64,000 nucleotides of DNA. Origin: Streptomyces sp. B3I8 (GTDB taxonomy: Bacteria > Actinomycetota > Actinomycetes > Streptomycetales > Streptomycetaceae). The stretch covers positions 6,585,501 to 6,649,500 of the forward strand of contig NZ_JAUSYN010000002.1 of NCBI RefSeq assembly GCF_030816915.1. Reading direction: 5' to 3'. The notes below the pieces were generated by a model that saw only the letters and a program-made list of their open reading frames with translations, had not been told where the DNA came from and did not search any database. Position numbers and translations under genes: made by a program. How positions within the stretch are numbered: the first letter of the stretch is position 1; each line of letters opens with the position of its first letter. Of the stretch, positions 35,114 to 44,891 are shown in pieces.

Positions 35114-35371
35114 CACGTACTGGATACCTCCTTGCAGAAGCCGCGAGAGGTGCAGTCCAGGGTCGCGCAGAAATTCTGACCATCGGTTCAGCCGCGACGC
35201 AGGAGACATACTTCCCGACGTTTTAGCCGAGCAAACACGCGTATGCACTGAACACAACCGTGACCCATTTCGCTTGGAATCAACGCGCGTCCATCGTGTC
35301 CACGCAGTCTTCCTCGGCCATGTGGCACCACGTGCCAAGCGGGCAGCAAGCGGGCAGTGGTTCATCACTTA

Positions 35372-36223
35372 CAAGTCATCTTATTTGGCGAGGCGGCGGT
35401 AGCAGATGAGAGTGCAGGCGAGACTGGTGAAGGCTAGGAAGTGCACGGCCTTGCGTTCGTAGCGACGCTGAAGCCGGCGGCAGCCGCCGAGCCAGGCCAT
35501 GGTTCGTTCGATGGTCCAGCGGTGTCGACCGAGTCGCTGTGATGTCTCGACGCCCTTGCGGGCGATACGGTGCTGGATGCCTCTCTGTGACAGCCGTTGC
35601 CGCAGGTGCCGGTAGTCGTAGCCCTTGTCGGCGTGGAGCTTGCCGGGTCTTTGTCGACGAGGACCGCGGCGGGATCGGACCGGAGGTATGCCCTTCACCA
35701 GCGGGATCAGAGCCTGGCTGTCGTGGACGTTGGCACCCGAGATGCCGGCGGACAGGGGCAGACCCGTCCGGTCGGTTTTCAGATGGATCTTCGAACCGTA
35801 CTTGCCCCGGTCGACAGGATGCGGGCCTGTCAGGTCCCCCTTTTCAGGGCTCGCATGTTGACCGAGTCGATCGCGCACCGCGACCAGTCCAACTCGCCGC
35901 GAGAGCCGAGTTCGTCGAGGACCAGGCGATGGAGCTTGGCCCACACACGGGCTTTCGTCCACTCGGTGAACCGGCGATGCGCCGTCGCACCGGACGGGCC
36001 GAACGAGGCCGTCGGCAACTGCTGCCACGTGCAGCCCGAGGTCGTCACGAAGATGATCGCGGCCAGGACCTCACGGTCACCATGGCGACGCCGGCCGCCG
36101 CCCTGCGGACGTGACGGTGCCTCGGGCACCACCCGCTGGAACAGGTCCCACAGCTCTTCCGGCACCAGCCGCTCAACGATCCCCACCACAGCAGCAGCCT
36201 ACCCCGCCACATGAGATGACCTT
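35372..36223 (-). mobile_element. IS5-family element, about 850 bp, copy 1
   Basis: Ends GTCATCTTATTTGGCG (left) and GTCATCTCATGTGGCG (right, complement) form the inverted repeats; the same termini occur in the element at 45931-46783. No exact target duplication is seen (TTA on the left, TTG on the right). It lies between the two divergent arms of the sugar cluster. Confidence 0.78.
35381..36189 (-). CDS. IS5-family transposase, two frames joined by -1 frameshift
   Basis: The first frame (36189 down to 35830) encodes MVGIVERLVPEELWDLFQRV through SRCAIDSVNMRALKRGT, with the first catalytic Asp. The second frame continues with DLTGPHPVDRGKYGSKIHL, the second Asp in LHADKGYDYRHL and the Glu in WTIERTMAWLGG, ending at 35381 with CYRRLAK. 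The frames meet at a GAAAAGGGGG slip site near 35840, so a -1 shift would give the complete DDE enzyme. About 80% identical by eye to the copy at 45966-46774. Confidence 0.82.
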
Positions 36224-36831
36224 TTGCGGGCGAGACAGGAAGATCCTCGACCAACCATGCCGGAGGCAACGCCGAGTGGCACCGTCCGGTCCGGAGAGTG
36301 ACAGCGCGACCCGGCGCTCGCATCGGCGTCACTCCCCATCGTGGCTGTTCAAGGGCGTGCGGCGAAGACCGTAATCCACCCGGCGACCTCTCGTCTTCGG
36401 GGTGCTCTCCGAATTCCGATCAACCCTCCGACCCAACTGACTATTGCAGCTTCTCGGCCCTGCCCGCAGCATTCGTACAGAAGTAACGGTTGCTGCTCGA
36501 TCGGGCACCGCCGACCGCGAGGGGCGGGCGCCAAATCGGCCACCGGCCTCTGTTCCGCTGTGCAAGCTATCAGCCAAACCCCGATATCCCGTCACGCAGT
36601 GTGGACCTTCGCTCACCGGCCGAGTATTGTTGCAAATCGCCCTCAGTCCCTACGTTCAGCGCGTCTTGCGACGAATTCGGGAACCTGTCTCAGCCGAGTA
36701 CGCGCAGGACGCCCGCGACTCTTTCGCATCGCGGGTTGGGCCAGACGCAACTCCGTTCTGTGGTGCACCAGTCGGCGCCGCCTACGCAGGAGGATAGAAT
36801 TGGCTGTCGAACATTGAGTAATTCATTGGCG
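36224..36831. other. Non-coding gap of about 600 bp upstream of the plus arm
   Basis: No coding signal is convincing here. The GC content falls below that of the surrounding genes. The promoter of the wecB-like/ABC/GT87 operon should lie in it. An AGGAGG at 36788-36793 stands in the right place for translation but precedes no standard start codon in the coding frame. Confidence 0.4.
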
Positions 36832-37983
36832 GTGAACAAGCCGTCTCCAGTAGAGTCGAAGTTCGAGGTATCTGGCCGTATAGCGGTCGTGCTCGGTACT
36901 CGACCAGAGATGATCAAACTGGCTCCGGTCATCGCGCTGCTGGGTAGACGGGCTGCGACCGTCCATACCGGACAGCACTTCACCTCAGCTATGTCCGAGG
37001 GCATCAGCAGAGGTCTCCAGATGCCGGCATGGAGTACGAAACTAGGTATTGGCGGAACGCGACGCGGCTCCCAACTGGGTTCCGCCATTGCCTCCCTGGA
37101 CGACCTCTTCGCCTCCGAGAGGCCGACGGCAGTCGTCGTTCAAGGGGATACCAACTCGGCGCTGGCCGGGGCGATAGCCGCCAACGCGCACGACATCCCT
37201 CTGGTCCACGTGGAGGCGGGATTGCGCAGCTTCGACCGGCGCATGCCCGAAGAGTCCAACCGCGTATTGACCGATCACCTCGCCGACGTGTGTTGCGCTC
37301 CCACCGAAGGGAATCGGCGCAACCTGCTGAAGGAGGGCATACCAGCTGAACGCATCGTCGTGACGGGCAACACCGTGGTGGAGGCCGTGAGTTCGGCTTT
37401 GCCCGATCAAACGACGCGGCTGGCGACGAGGCGGCGGTACGGACTGGTGGAGAACGAGTACGTGCTGGCCACACTGCATCGCCCCGAGAACGTCGATGAC
37501 GAGCTCAACCTGCGTCACCTGCTCGTCGAGCTAGCGGCCCTGCCGCTACCGGTCGTCCTCCCGTTGCACCCACGTACCCAGAAGCGAGTAGAGGAGTTTG
37601 GACTCGAACTCCTCCTGCGCCGTCTCACGTGTACCGAACCGCTTCTCTACCGGGAATTTGTGACCCTGGCACATGGCGCGGCACTGGTCGTCTCCGACTC
37701 CGGGGGACTTCAGGAGGAAGTCACCGTACTGAAGCGCCCAATCGTCGTCGTACGTCGAAGCACCGAACGTCCGGAGATCGAGGAGGTGTTCGGCACGCTG
37801 ACTCCTCCGGGAGCGATGCTGGGGACCGTCCTGAAGAACTGGCTCGCCACCGCTTCCGAGCGGCACGAGCAGCTGGCGCTCCTGCCCTCACCGTATGGCG
37901 ACGGGCACGCTTCACTCCGGGTCGCCCGCCTGATTGAGAAACAGGCGACACTGCCCACCCGACCTCTCAGCACGATGACATGA
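36832..37983 (+). CDS. Non-hydrolysing UDP-GlcNAc 2-epimerase (WecB-like)
   Basis: A 383-residue GT-B-fold enzyme that interconverts UDP-GlcNAc and UDP-ManNAc. Key segments are VVLGTRPEMIKLAPVIALLG at the N-terminus, VVVQGDTNSALAGAIAANAHDIPLVHVEAGLRSFDRRMPEESNR (Asp, Glu and His active-site positions), LHRPENVDDE, LPLHPRTQKRVEEFG and VVSDSGGLQEEVTVLKRPIVVVR. The start is uncertain: I used the in-frame GTG at 36832, a TTG at 36814 is also in frame, and an ATT at 36799 sits just after AGGAGG. Directly upstream of the ABC exporter genes. Confidence 0.88.
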   Translation: MNKPSPVESKFEVSGRIAVVLGTRPEMIKLAPVIALLGRRAATVHTGQHFTSAMSEGISRGLQMPAWSTKLGIGGTRRGSQLGSAIASLDDLFASERPTAVVVQGDTNSALAGAIAANAHDIPLVHVEAGLRSFDRRMPEESNRVLTDHLADVCCAPTEGNRRNLLKEGIPAERIVVTGNTVVEAVSSALPDQTTRLATRRRYGLVENEYVLATLHRPENVDDELNLRHLLVELAALPLPVVLPLHPRTQKRVEEFGLELLLRRLTCTEPLLYREFVTLAHGAALVVSDSGGLQEEVTVLKRPIVVVRRSTERPEIEEVFGTLTPPGAMLGTVLKNWLATASERHEQLALLPSPYGDGHASLRVARLIEKQATLPTRPLSTMT

Positions 37984-38011
37984 ATTGGGCGCTAGGAAGC
38001 GAGCGATCACG

Positions 38012-38977
38012 ATGATCGAGACCACGAAGCTGTGCCGCTCCTTCTCCGCAGGGAAGAAGCGCCGGCGGGCGGAGCACCACAAGGTCACGGCCCTGGACGA
38101 GGTCAGCTTCTTCGTGCCAGCCGGGGAAACCCACGGCATTCTCGGCCCTAATGGCGCCGGCAAGACCACGCTGATCAAGATTCTCAGCACCATGTTGGCG
38201 CCTACCTCCGGCGAAGCCGTCGTCGCAGGTCATGATGTCGTCTCACAGACCGATGCCGTACGCAGGTGTATCGGCATGGTGTTTGGCGGGGATCGCGGGC
38301 TGTATGACCGTATCAGCGCACGGCAGAACCTGGTCTTCTGGGCGACGCTCTATCGGGTTGACGCCCGCCGAGTGGACGCTCGCGCCGCTGAACTGCTGGA
38401 GCGGGTTGGCCTTGCGGACCGTGCCGACGAGCCTGTGGAACGGTTCTCCAGGGGGATGCGCCAGCGACTGCACTTGGCACGCGGACTGGTCGGAGACCCC
38501 TCCGTGCTCTTCCTGGACGAGCCGACTGTGGGCATGGATCCCGTGGCCGCGAAAGAGTTTCGCTCCCTGATCGGCGAGTTACGTGCCGAGGGCCGCACCA
38601 TACTGCTCACCACTCACGACATGAGGGAGGCGGAAGCCTTGTGCGACCGTGTCACCCTGGTCGATCGCGGTCGCGTCCTCGCGACGGAGAAAACCGCATA
38701 CGTCGGCAGGCTTATCAAGGGATCCCTTGGCATCGACATCATCCTTGCACCCGGTCAGAGCGACACACTGAAGAGTCTGGCCGAGTTGAGCGAAGTCCGT
38801 TCTGTGGAACGTTTGCCCGGTGAGCACACGTTCCGCGTACACACCGAGTCACCCGCGTCGATGGAGACGGTGATGAGGTGGCTGGTGGACCGTGGAGTGC
38901 TGTCTCTCCAAGTCCGGAGCCCTTCCTTGGAAGAGGTCTACATGCGGTTGGTCGGGGAACGGGGACTCACTGTATGA
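38012..38977 (+). CDS. ABC transporter ATP-binding protein (ABC-2 exporter)
   Basis: A 321-residue ATPase subunit: Walker A GPNGAGKTTLIKIL, Q-loop region GMVFGGDRGLYDRISARQNL, signature FSRGMRQRLHLARGLVGDPSVLFLDEPTVGMDP with Walker B, and the switch His in TILLTTHDMREAEALCDRV. The Q-loop Gln is replaced by GG, unusual but seen in this exporter subfamily. The C-terminal 90 residues are the extension found in DrrA/NatA-type drug and polymer exporters. The start is the ATG at 38012. It overlaps the first permease by ATGA. Confidence 0.9.
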   Translation: MIETTKLCRSFSAGKKRRRAEHHKVTALDEVSFFVPAGETHGILGPNGAGKTTLIKILSTMLAPTSGEAVVAGHDVVSQTDAVRRCIGMVFGGDRGLYDRISARQNLVFWATLYRVDARRVDARAAELLERVGLADRADEPVERFSRGMRQRLHLARGLVGDPSVLFLDEPTVGMDPVAAKEFRSLIGELRAEGRTILLTTHDMREAEALCDRVTLVDRGRVLATEKTAYVGRLIKGSLGIDIILAPGQSDTLKSLAELSEVRSVERLPGEHTFRVHTESPASMETVMRWLVDRGVLSLQVRSPSLEEVYMRLVGERGLTV

Positions 38978-39741
38978 GCACTCTCCTTGCGGCTGCCAAG
39001 GTCCAGTGGCACACGAGCATCCGCGCGCCCGAACACCTCCTGGTGCTGGCGACTGCCCCCCTGTACACGCTGATCTTCCTCTCGGTCTTCCGAGACACCG
39101 ACCGGCCGGATCTGGTAGCGAACGCAGTGATAGGCACCGGCCTCCTCGGTATCTGGTTCGTGGCCGTGAACGTCGCTGGTGGGGTCATCCAGAACGAGAG
39201 GTGGATGTCCACGCTGGAACTGGTAATAGTCGCGCCCAGACCACTGGCCCTCATCATGTGCGGCCGGATCCTGCCCGTGATGCTGATCGGCAGTCTCGCC
39301 CTCGGGGAATCCTGGCTGATGGCCGTGGTCGCCTTCGGTGTCGACCTGCCTGTCCAGCACCCGGTTCTTGCGCTCGTGATTTTGCTCGTGACCCTCGCCG
39401 CCAGCGCATGTACGGCCACCATGCTCGCCGCGTTGTTCGTCATGAGCCGGAACACCGAGATGGTGCAGGCAGCGCTCAGCTATCCGTTCTACGTCCTCGG
39501 CGGCCTGGTCTTCCCGCTGTCGTCCCTCCCCAACGAGGTCGAATTCCTCGGCCGCTTCTTCTACCTCTCATGGGCGGCGGACCTGCTGCGCGACAGCGTC
39601 ACCCGTAGCACGGTCGACCACGCCTGGGAACGGATCGCCACCGTGGCGGGGATGGGAACGGTGGCACTGTTCATCGGCGTCCTGCTGCTCCGCAAGGTGA
39701 GCGACCGCGCCCGTACAACAGGGTCGGTGAGTCTCGCGTGA
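38974..39741 (+). CDS. ABC-2 type permease, first subunit
   Basis: A 255-residue integral membrane protein with about six hydrophobic segments (LLVLATAPLYTLIFLSVF, NAVIGTGLLGIWFVAVNVAGG, ILPVMLIGSLALGESWLMAVVAFG, LALVILLVTLAASACTATMLAALFV, YPFYVLGGLVFPLSSLP, ATVAGMGTVALFIGVLLL). This is the ABC2_membrane fold of exporters. It is coupled by 4-nt overlaps to the ATPase gene and the second permease, so the three form one heteromeric exporter. Confidence 0.87.
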   Translation: MSTLLAAAKVQWHTSIRAPEHLLVLATAPLYTLIFLSVFRDTDRPDLVANAVIGTGLLGIWFVAVNVAGGVIQNERWMSTLELVIVAPRPLALIMCGRILPVMLIGSLALGESWLMAVVAFGVDLPVQHPVLALVILLVTLAASACTATMLAALFVMSRNTEMVQAALSYPFYVLGGLVFPLSSLPNEVEFLGRFFYLSWAADLLRDSVTRSTVDHAWERIATVAGMGTVALFIGVLLLRKVSDRARTTGSVSLA

Positions 39742-40526
39742 ATTCTCGAGATGTCATAGTCCGCTCGGCACGGATGGGCTTCGCCGAACTCCCCACGACC
39801 TATACCCTCCGCTCGTGGACGGTCTGGTGGGTCATCCGCCTAGGGTGCCAGGCCCTGTTCTTCGCCCTCCTGGGCAGGCTGACCGGCGCACCGGGACGGC
39901 TGGACTACATGCTGATCGGCAACAGCGTGGCGGTAGTGGCCATGGAGACGATGTTCGTATCGACCACCGCCGTCACAGAGCGGTTCCAAGGAACCTTCCC
40001 CCTGCTGGTCATTTCGCCGGCCAACATGGGATTGGTTTACTTGGGCCGCGGACTGCACTGGCCGGCCTCCGGCCTCGCCAGCTCCTTCGCTGTCCTCTTC
40101 TCCCTCTCCCTCGTGTTCTCCTCTCCCTGGCGGTGGTGGCAGATCCTTGCCACACTACCCCTCCTGGGCCTGATTGCTGTCAGCACCTACTGCTATGCCT
40201 GCCTCATCGCCGCATTGTCGTTGCGCAACGTTAAGTTCCGGACGTTCTACCCCGAGACGGGCGCCCTTCTCCTCACTGCATTCTGCGGCGTGAACGTCAC
40301 CACCTCGTTCTGGCCCGGACCTCTTCACTGGTTCGCTCAGTTCCTGCCGCTGACGCACGGACTCCAGGCTGTGCGCAACCTGCTCAACGGCAGATCCTTC
40401 GCCTCAGTTCTGTTGCCGGCTTGCCTGGAGATCACCTGTGCCGCGCTATGGGCAGGTCTGACCCTGCTGTTGTTCGAACGCATCGTCGCGGCAGGCAGGC
40501 GAGACGGTTCACTCGCCTTCAGCTGA
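39738..40526 (+). CDS. ABC-2 type permease, second subunit
   Basis: A 262-residue membrane protein with about six segments (WVIRLGCQALFFALLG, YMLIGNSVAVVAMETMFVS, ASGLASSFAVLFSLSLVF, ILATLPLLGLIAVSTYCYACLIAAL, ETGALLLTAFCGVNVTTSF, CLEITCAALWAGLTLLLFE). GTG start at 39738 in a 4-nt overlap. It pairs with the preceding permease and ATPase. The substrate is unknown, but the flanking wecB-like and GT87 genes suggest a glycan, glycolipid or glycosylated small molecule. Confidence 0.86.
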   Translation: MNSRDVIVRSARMGFAELPTTYTLRSWTVWWVIRLGCQALFFALLGRLTGAPGRLDYMLIGNSVAVVAMETMFVSTTAVTERFQGTFPLLVISPANMGLVYLGRGLHWPASGLASSFAVLFSLSLVFSSPWRWWQILATLPLLGLIAVSTYCYACLIAALSLRNVKFRTFYPETGALLLTAFCGVNVTTSFWPGPLHWFAQFLPLTHGLQAVRNLLNGRSFASVLLPACLEITCAALWAGLTLLLFERIVAAGRRDGSLAFS

Positions 40527-40527
40527 G

Positions 40528-41898
40528 GTGACCGGCAACCCTCCTTCACCATCGCCGACAGCGCAGGAGCGTGACAAGGTGATTCCACGCCCGAACGCCC
40601 TCACCGACACTCAGACCGAAGCCCGAGCGGACCGCCTCGTCGCCTGGTCGGCTCGTAACGCGGTGCTACTGCTTATCTTGCCTCTCCTCGTATACGCCAC
40701 GCTTATCTGTTTCGATCCTCTGGCACGCAACTACGGCATGGACGTCGACGTATACCAGGCAGCAGGGGAAGCCGTCCGCAACGGTGACTCCTTGTATGAA
40801 GGCCCGGTGACGGACCTGAACTACAACTACACGCCGTTCGCGGCGCTGCCTCTTGTGGCAATGACCGTGGTACCGCCCGAGGCACTCCACCTCCTGTGGT
40901 TCCTCATCAACATGACCCTGCTCGTCTACGTCATCGCCACCGCGCTCTCCATGATCGGGACACGGCTGGGCGGGCGGATACTGCGTGCCTCGATCGGTCT
41001 CGCCGGGCTCATGCTGTGGCTCCAACCGGTCACTTGGGGCATGGTGCTGGGCCAAGTGAACTTGGTGATCGCCTCCATGGTTCTGTGGGACGGCAAGAAC
41101 AGCCCGGCCTCCGGACCGCACAAGTGGTACCGAGGCATCCTGATCGGAGTCGCTACCGGTATAAGGCTGACCCCGGGACTGTTCATCATCTATCTGCTGG
41201 TGATCAGGAGAACGCGTACCGCGCTCATGGCTTGCGCCGGATTCTTCGCGACCGTCGCTGTCGGCTTCATCGCCCTGCCCCATCAGTCACTCTGGTACTG
41301 GCAGGGGCACTTTGCAGACGTCGGTCACATCGACGGCGACAACCACGATCGCGACGTCCAGTCGCTGGCCGCGACCATGTCCCGGTTGTTGGACCGTGAT
41401 CAGCCACCCGCGGTCCTCTGGTTGGTCCTGGCGTGTCTGCTGGGGGCCGCTGGGCTAGCGGTGGCCGCCCGGGCCTATCGAAGGGGACACACGCTGCTCG
41501 GGCTCACACTGTGCGGACTGACCGCCGAGGCGGTAGCACCCTTCTCGTGGAGTCACCACTGGGTCTGGCTGGTTCCCGCGACCTTAATGGTCGTGAGCTG
41601 GGCTGCAAGAGGCTCTCGCCGTCGGTTGCATCTAACTGTGGTCGCCGTACTGGTGTGTCTGGCGGCCTGGCCGTTGGGCTACCTCACACACGATCGCCTG
41701 GGTCCCATACTCGGGACGATCGCACTGCCTCTCGTGTCACCGTTCGACATCATCTACGGGAACCTCTACCTGTGGCTCTACTTCGGCATTCTGATCGTCG
41801 CCATGTCTCTGGGTGACCGGACGGCGGCCAAGACACCTCTGTCCGACAGCGATCGAGCAGCTAGGCGGGCGGCCCCGGAGGACGGCATCCGTTCATGA
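40528..41898 (+). CDS. GT87-family polyprenyl-phosphate-dependent glycosyltransferase (membrane)
   Basis: A 456-residue protein with about nine to eleven membrane segments. After the first one (AVLLLILPLLVYATLICF) comes the extracellular acidic motif NYGMDVDVYQAAGEAVRNGDSLYE followed by LNYNYTPFAALPLV, the signature of GT87/DUF2029 mannosyltransferases such as PimE, which use a lipid-linked sugar on the outer face. It begins one base after the permease stop. It may use a lipid-linked sugar made by the GT2-GtrA fusion protein of the minus arm (inference). The last 30 residues are charged and cytoplasmic. Confidence 0.85.
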   Translation: MTGNPPSPSPTAQERDKVIPRPNALTDTQTEARADRLVAWSARNAVLLLILPLLVYATLICFDPLARNYGMDVDVYQAAGEAVRNGDSLYEGPVTDLNYNYTPFAALPLVAMTVVPPEALHLLWFLINMTLLVYVIATALSMIGTRLGGRILRASIGLAGLMLWLQPVTWGMVLGQVNLVIASMVLWDGKNSPASGPHKWYRGILIGVATGIRLTPGLFIIYLLVIRRTRTALMACAGFFATVAVGFIALPHQSLWYWQGHFADVGHIDGDNHDRDVQSLAATMSRLLDRDQPPAVLWLVLACLLGAAGLAVAARAYRRGHTLLGLTLCGLTAEAVAPFSWSHHWVWLVPATLMVVSWAARGSRRRLHLTVVAVLVCLAAWPLGYLTHDRLGPILGTIALPLVSPFDIIYGNLYLWLYFGILIVAMSLGDRTAAKTPLSDSDRAARRAAPEDGIRS

Positions 41899-41982
41899 AC
41901 CGCGCTGGCGGCCTCCTGCGTGAAGCGTACGTGGACACAGGCGCGTTGAGCCGCTCAGGCACCTCAGGGATACGATCGCGGT

Positions 41983-42378
41983 ATGGCGATTACTTATGAA
42001 TGGCGAGGCGACATCGACAGCGCTTCTGTCGAAGCTTTGCATGCCGAGGGTTTCGGTCATCCGCCCCAGGACATCGACTGGCTCGCCCAGCTGAGGCGGC
42101 ACAGCCTGGGCTGGGTCTCAGCACGCGATGAGGGCCGACTCGTGGGCTTCGTCAACGTTGCCTGGGACGGAGGTGTCCACGCCTTCATTTTGGACACGAT
42201 GGTGGCCCGTGACCGCCGCGGGCACGGAATCGGAGCGGCACTCGTCTCAGCCGCAGCAGAAGGAGCCCGCTCCGCCAAGTGTGAATGGCTGCATGTCGAC
42301 TTCGACGATGGTCTGGAGCCCTTCTACTTCGATGCCTGCGGCTTCAAGCGGACTCCCGCGGGGCTGATCGGCCTCTGA
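41983..42378 (+). CDS. GNAT family N-acetyltransferase
   Basis: A 131-residue acetyltransferase with the acetyl-CoA pyrophosphate loop VARDRRGHGIGAALVSAAAEGA, the preceding strand VHAFILDTMV and the C-terminal FYFDACGFKRTPAGL. It starts at the ATG at 41983. It follows the GT87 gene by 84 bp in the same direction but has its own start region. The acceptor amine is unknown; it could act on an amino sugar of the cluster or be unrelated. Confidence 0.85.
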   Translation: MAITYEWRGDIDSASVEALHAEGFGHPPQDIDWLAQLRRHSLGWVSARDEGRLVGFVNVAWDGGVHAFILDTMVARDRRGHGIGAALVSAAAEGARSAKCEWLHVDFDDGLEPFYFDACGFKRTPAGLIGL

Positions 42379-42836
42379 CCCAGCTGTGTCGAATCGCACC
42401 GGGCAGGGCGCCCGAGACGTCTGTGCGCCGAATAGCGGCGCTCGGCCTCGCGATCAACGTCACTCGATTCGGGTCGCACCGGAATCGGAGGAGGATGCGT
42501 CGGGACTTCGAGCAGCCATGCCGCACTCGTCGGGTACGCAGGCAGCAGCGAGTGTGCTGTTGGACGGTCCGCTGTGTCGTAGTGAGTTTGTCGCCGGGTG
42601 GTCGGTTGGGTCCGATAGTCACTCACGGGCCGGCGCCTTGGCGCAGCGGTCGGCCGAGATCGGTGCTCCCTGACGCCCTCAGGTAACGATCACCGCATAG
42701 GCGCGCGCGGCGGTTACTGACCGTCAAAGCGTGGGTCGGTGGGGCTGACGGGTCGTGTCCCTGCCGTATGCCAAGTGCATGAGGTAAGCGCAAGGGGGCG
42801 GGCCGCCCGACGAACGGTGAGCCCTTGGTGGGTAGT
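42379..42836. other. Non-coding gap of about 450 bp
   Basis: No frame looks coding and no strong repeat or hairpin stands out. It separates the sugar cluster from the IS region. The left end of the IS630-type remnant probably lies somewhere in it but cannot be placed. Confidence 0.35.
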
Positions 42837-43760
42837 TGCAGCTGGAGGCGGCTGAGTGCTTCCAGCAGGGCGACGAGAAGGCGGTTATCACTCACGACCT
42901 GCGGGTCAGTGTTCGGTCGGTACGACGGTGGCGCAGGACCTGGTCGCTGGAGGAGCCGAGAGCCTTGGCCTCGAAGGGGCCGACGTTCTTGTCGCTGCTC
43001 AAAAGCGAATTCTTCGCCGACCTTGAGCGGGAGCTGTTTTCCAGGGACCGGTCGCGCATGGCTGGCCGGACCAGACCTGGACGCTGCCGCGGATCAAGAC
43101 CCCGATCGGGCGCCGGTTCCACATGAGCTACATCATCCAGGGTGTCGCTGCGTTACTCAGACGGCACGGTTGGAGCTGCCAGGTCCCCGCCAGCGGGCGA
43201 TCGAGCCGTCGGGGACTGCGGTGGTTGGCTGGGGGAGGGGGACCTGGCCGAGCGTGGAAGGACCGTGGCGGCGCTCGACGCCTGGCTCGTCTTCGAGGAC
43301 GAGGCCGGATTCGCGATGACGCCGCCGACCACCCGCAGCTGGTCCGCATCCGGGGCCGCTCCCGCCGCCTCGTATCGGTGGCCGCCCTGGCCTGCTACAA
43401 GGCCGGCGAACCCTCCCGGCTGATCTACCGGCCTGCCCGGACGCCCGGCCCGGCGGACGCAAAAGCTTCTCCTGCGCGACCTGATCCAGACCGCCCACCA
43501 AGAGCTCGGCGGCCCGATCGTGCTGGTCTGGGAGAACCAGTCGCCGCCCTACGTACTTGACCTCAACCCGGCCGAGGGCGTCCTTCGACGCACCACACAG
43601 CCAACCCTTTCTTCGCCAACCCGACGACCTCATCACCGCGGTCCGGCGCCGCCTGCGCCAGCTCCAGTACCGCCCCGACGTCCTCGACGACTGTCGCATT
43701 GGCACCGGCCTCCGGCGCCAACCACCATGGCGACATCACGCATTCAAGGTCAGTAGCTCG
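42837..43760 (+). pseudogene. IS630-family transposase, frameshifted and internally deleted
   Basis: Fragments in all three frames line up with an IS630 transposase: LEAAECFQQGDEKAVITHDLRVSVRSVRRWRRTW (helix-turn-helix), MSYIIQGVAALLRRHGWSCQVPA, AALDAWLVFEDEAGFAMTPPTTRSW (first Asp/Glu), RRLVSVAALACYKAGEPSRLIYRP, LGGPIVLVWENQ and VLDLNPAEGV. Between VWENQ and DLNP about 20 residues that normally carry the NTH(x)n segment are missing. At least three frameshifts make the gene dead. Confidence 0.78.
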
Positions 43761-44037
43761 TGGGACCGACCAGGCTGGGTTGGCGAGATCCACAAGATGC
43801 CTCGCGGAAGCCCTGCGTGTCACCTCTGGTAACTCGCCACCCGATCGATGGCGATTTTGAGAGATCGCAGCAATGATTATCGCCCAGTCCGAGTGACATT
43901 CCACCATCTTCGAGTACTCAACGCGTGGGCGGTGTCGACTACCCGAAGGTGGTCGGCCAGCCCTCGAACCGCCCATGTTTCACAGATAGGAGGCAGGTGC
44001 GGTCTTATCCGATAGGATGTCTTGATTTCGTCGGCCT

Positions 44038-44649
44038 TCAGTACATTGCGGCATTTGGTTGCTCGCCCATTTGTGCCTGCTCGGCGCGATCGACCGTTGC
44101 ACGTAAGAGCCGGGCCAGTACAGCAGGAGCATCCGAGCCGGTCGCTCTCGCTTGAACATTCACGCTTCCGGCGCGCGCATACGCGGTCATTGTTCGGCAT
44201 GAAGATGCAGTCTCGGCTTGGCAAGAGGCCATACTCTGGTCACCGATCACCGTAAGCGTCAGAGGTGTCCCTTCTCTGCTCTTACGTTCCCTGTGTGTAT
44301 AGGAATCCATGGCGTCTCCCTGGGACGAGAAGGCGGTAACCTCGATCGACGCCATATCGCCGGTGGAGCGAACCCACGTCGCTTTGCCCTCTGCAAAGAC
44401 ACTATGGCAGTTATTTTTTGGCGGACACATAGCGGCCTTGGAGCCACTTGTCTGCCGCCAATCGCGGGGAAGACTCGCCGGTTCAGGTATCACTGTCTGA
44501 ACCTGGTAAGCGCTGCGTAATGGATGCGCATCCCTTCCTTCTGGTATATGGAGCCAAACATAGGATATGCCAGACAAAGCGACCGCTGTCAAGATGCCCG
44601 CTTTGGTAACCCAAGAGCCAGAATGCACTAATTTCTCCTTGTGTGACAT
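44038..44649 (-). CDS. Hypothetical membrane-anchored or secreted protein
   Basis: A 203-residue protein whose ATG (44647-44649) follows GGGAGG by four nt. One hydrophobic segment near the N-terminus (WVTKAGILTAVALSGISYVWLHI, about residues 13-35), preceded by a short basic stretch, acts as signal anchor or uncleaved signal; there is no lipobox. The exported part contains three Cys in CPPKNNCHS and SCQAETASSC-type pairs, which may form disulfides. GC content is visibly lower than in neighbouring genes and AGA/ATA-type codons occur, suggesting foreign origin. I recognise no family. Confidence 0.6.
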   Translation of the reverse strand: MSHKEKLVHSGSWVTKAGILTAVALSGISYVWLHIPEGRDAHPLRSAYQVQTVIPEPASLPRDWRQTSGSKAAMCPPKNNCHSVFAEGKATWVRSTGDMASIEVTAFSSQGDAMDSYTHRERKSREGTPLTLTVIGDQSMASCQAETASSCRTMTAYARAGSVNVQARATGSDAPAVLARLLRATVDRAEQAQMGEQPNAAMY

Positions 44650-44891
44650 ACGTCCTCCCTCTTTCGTGCGGATAGCCATAGTGGATAGCTATAGCCTTCT
44701 TCCGGTGACCCCGCCTTGGTGCTATACCACGGAGTGACTGCGGTTTCTGTGCTGTGGCCAAGTATCACAGCAGGAGTGCTGTCATTCCAGGGAATATGCG
44801 AGGATGAGATCGTGATCTGGTGACGGTGCGTCATATGAGAAGCGTGCGCGCCTGGAGGGGTGGGAATGTCCTCGTGCCACATCCAATAACG

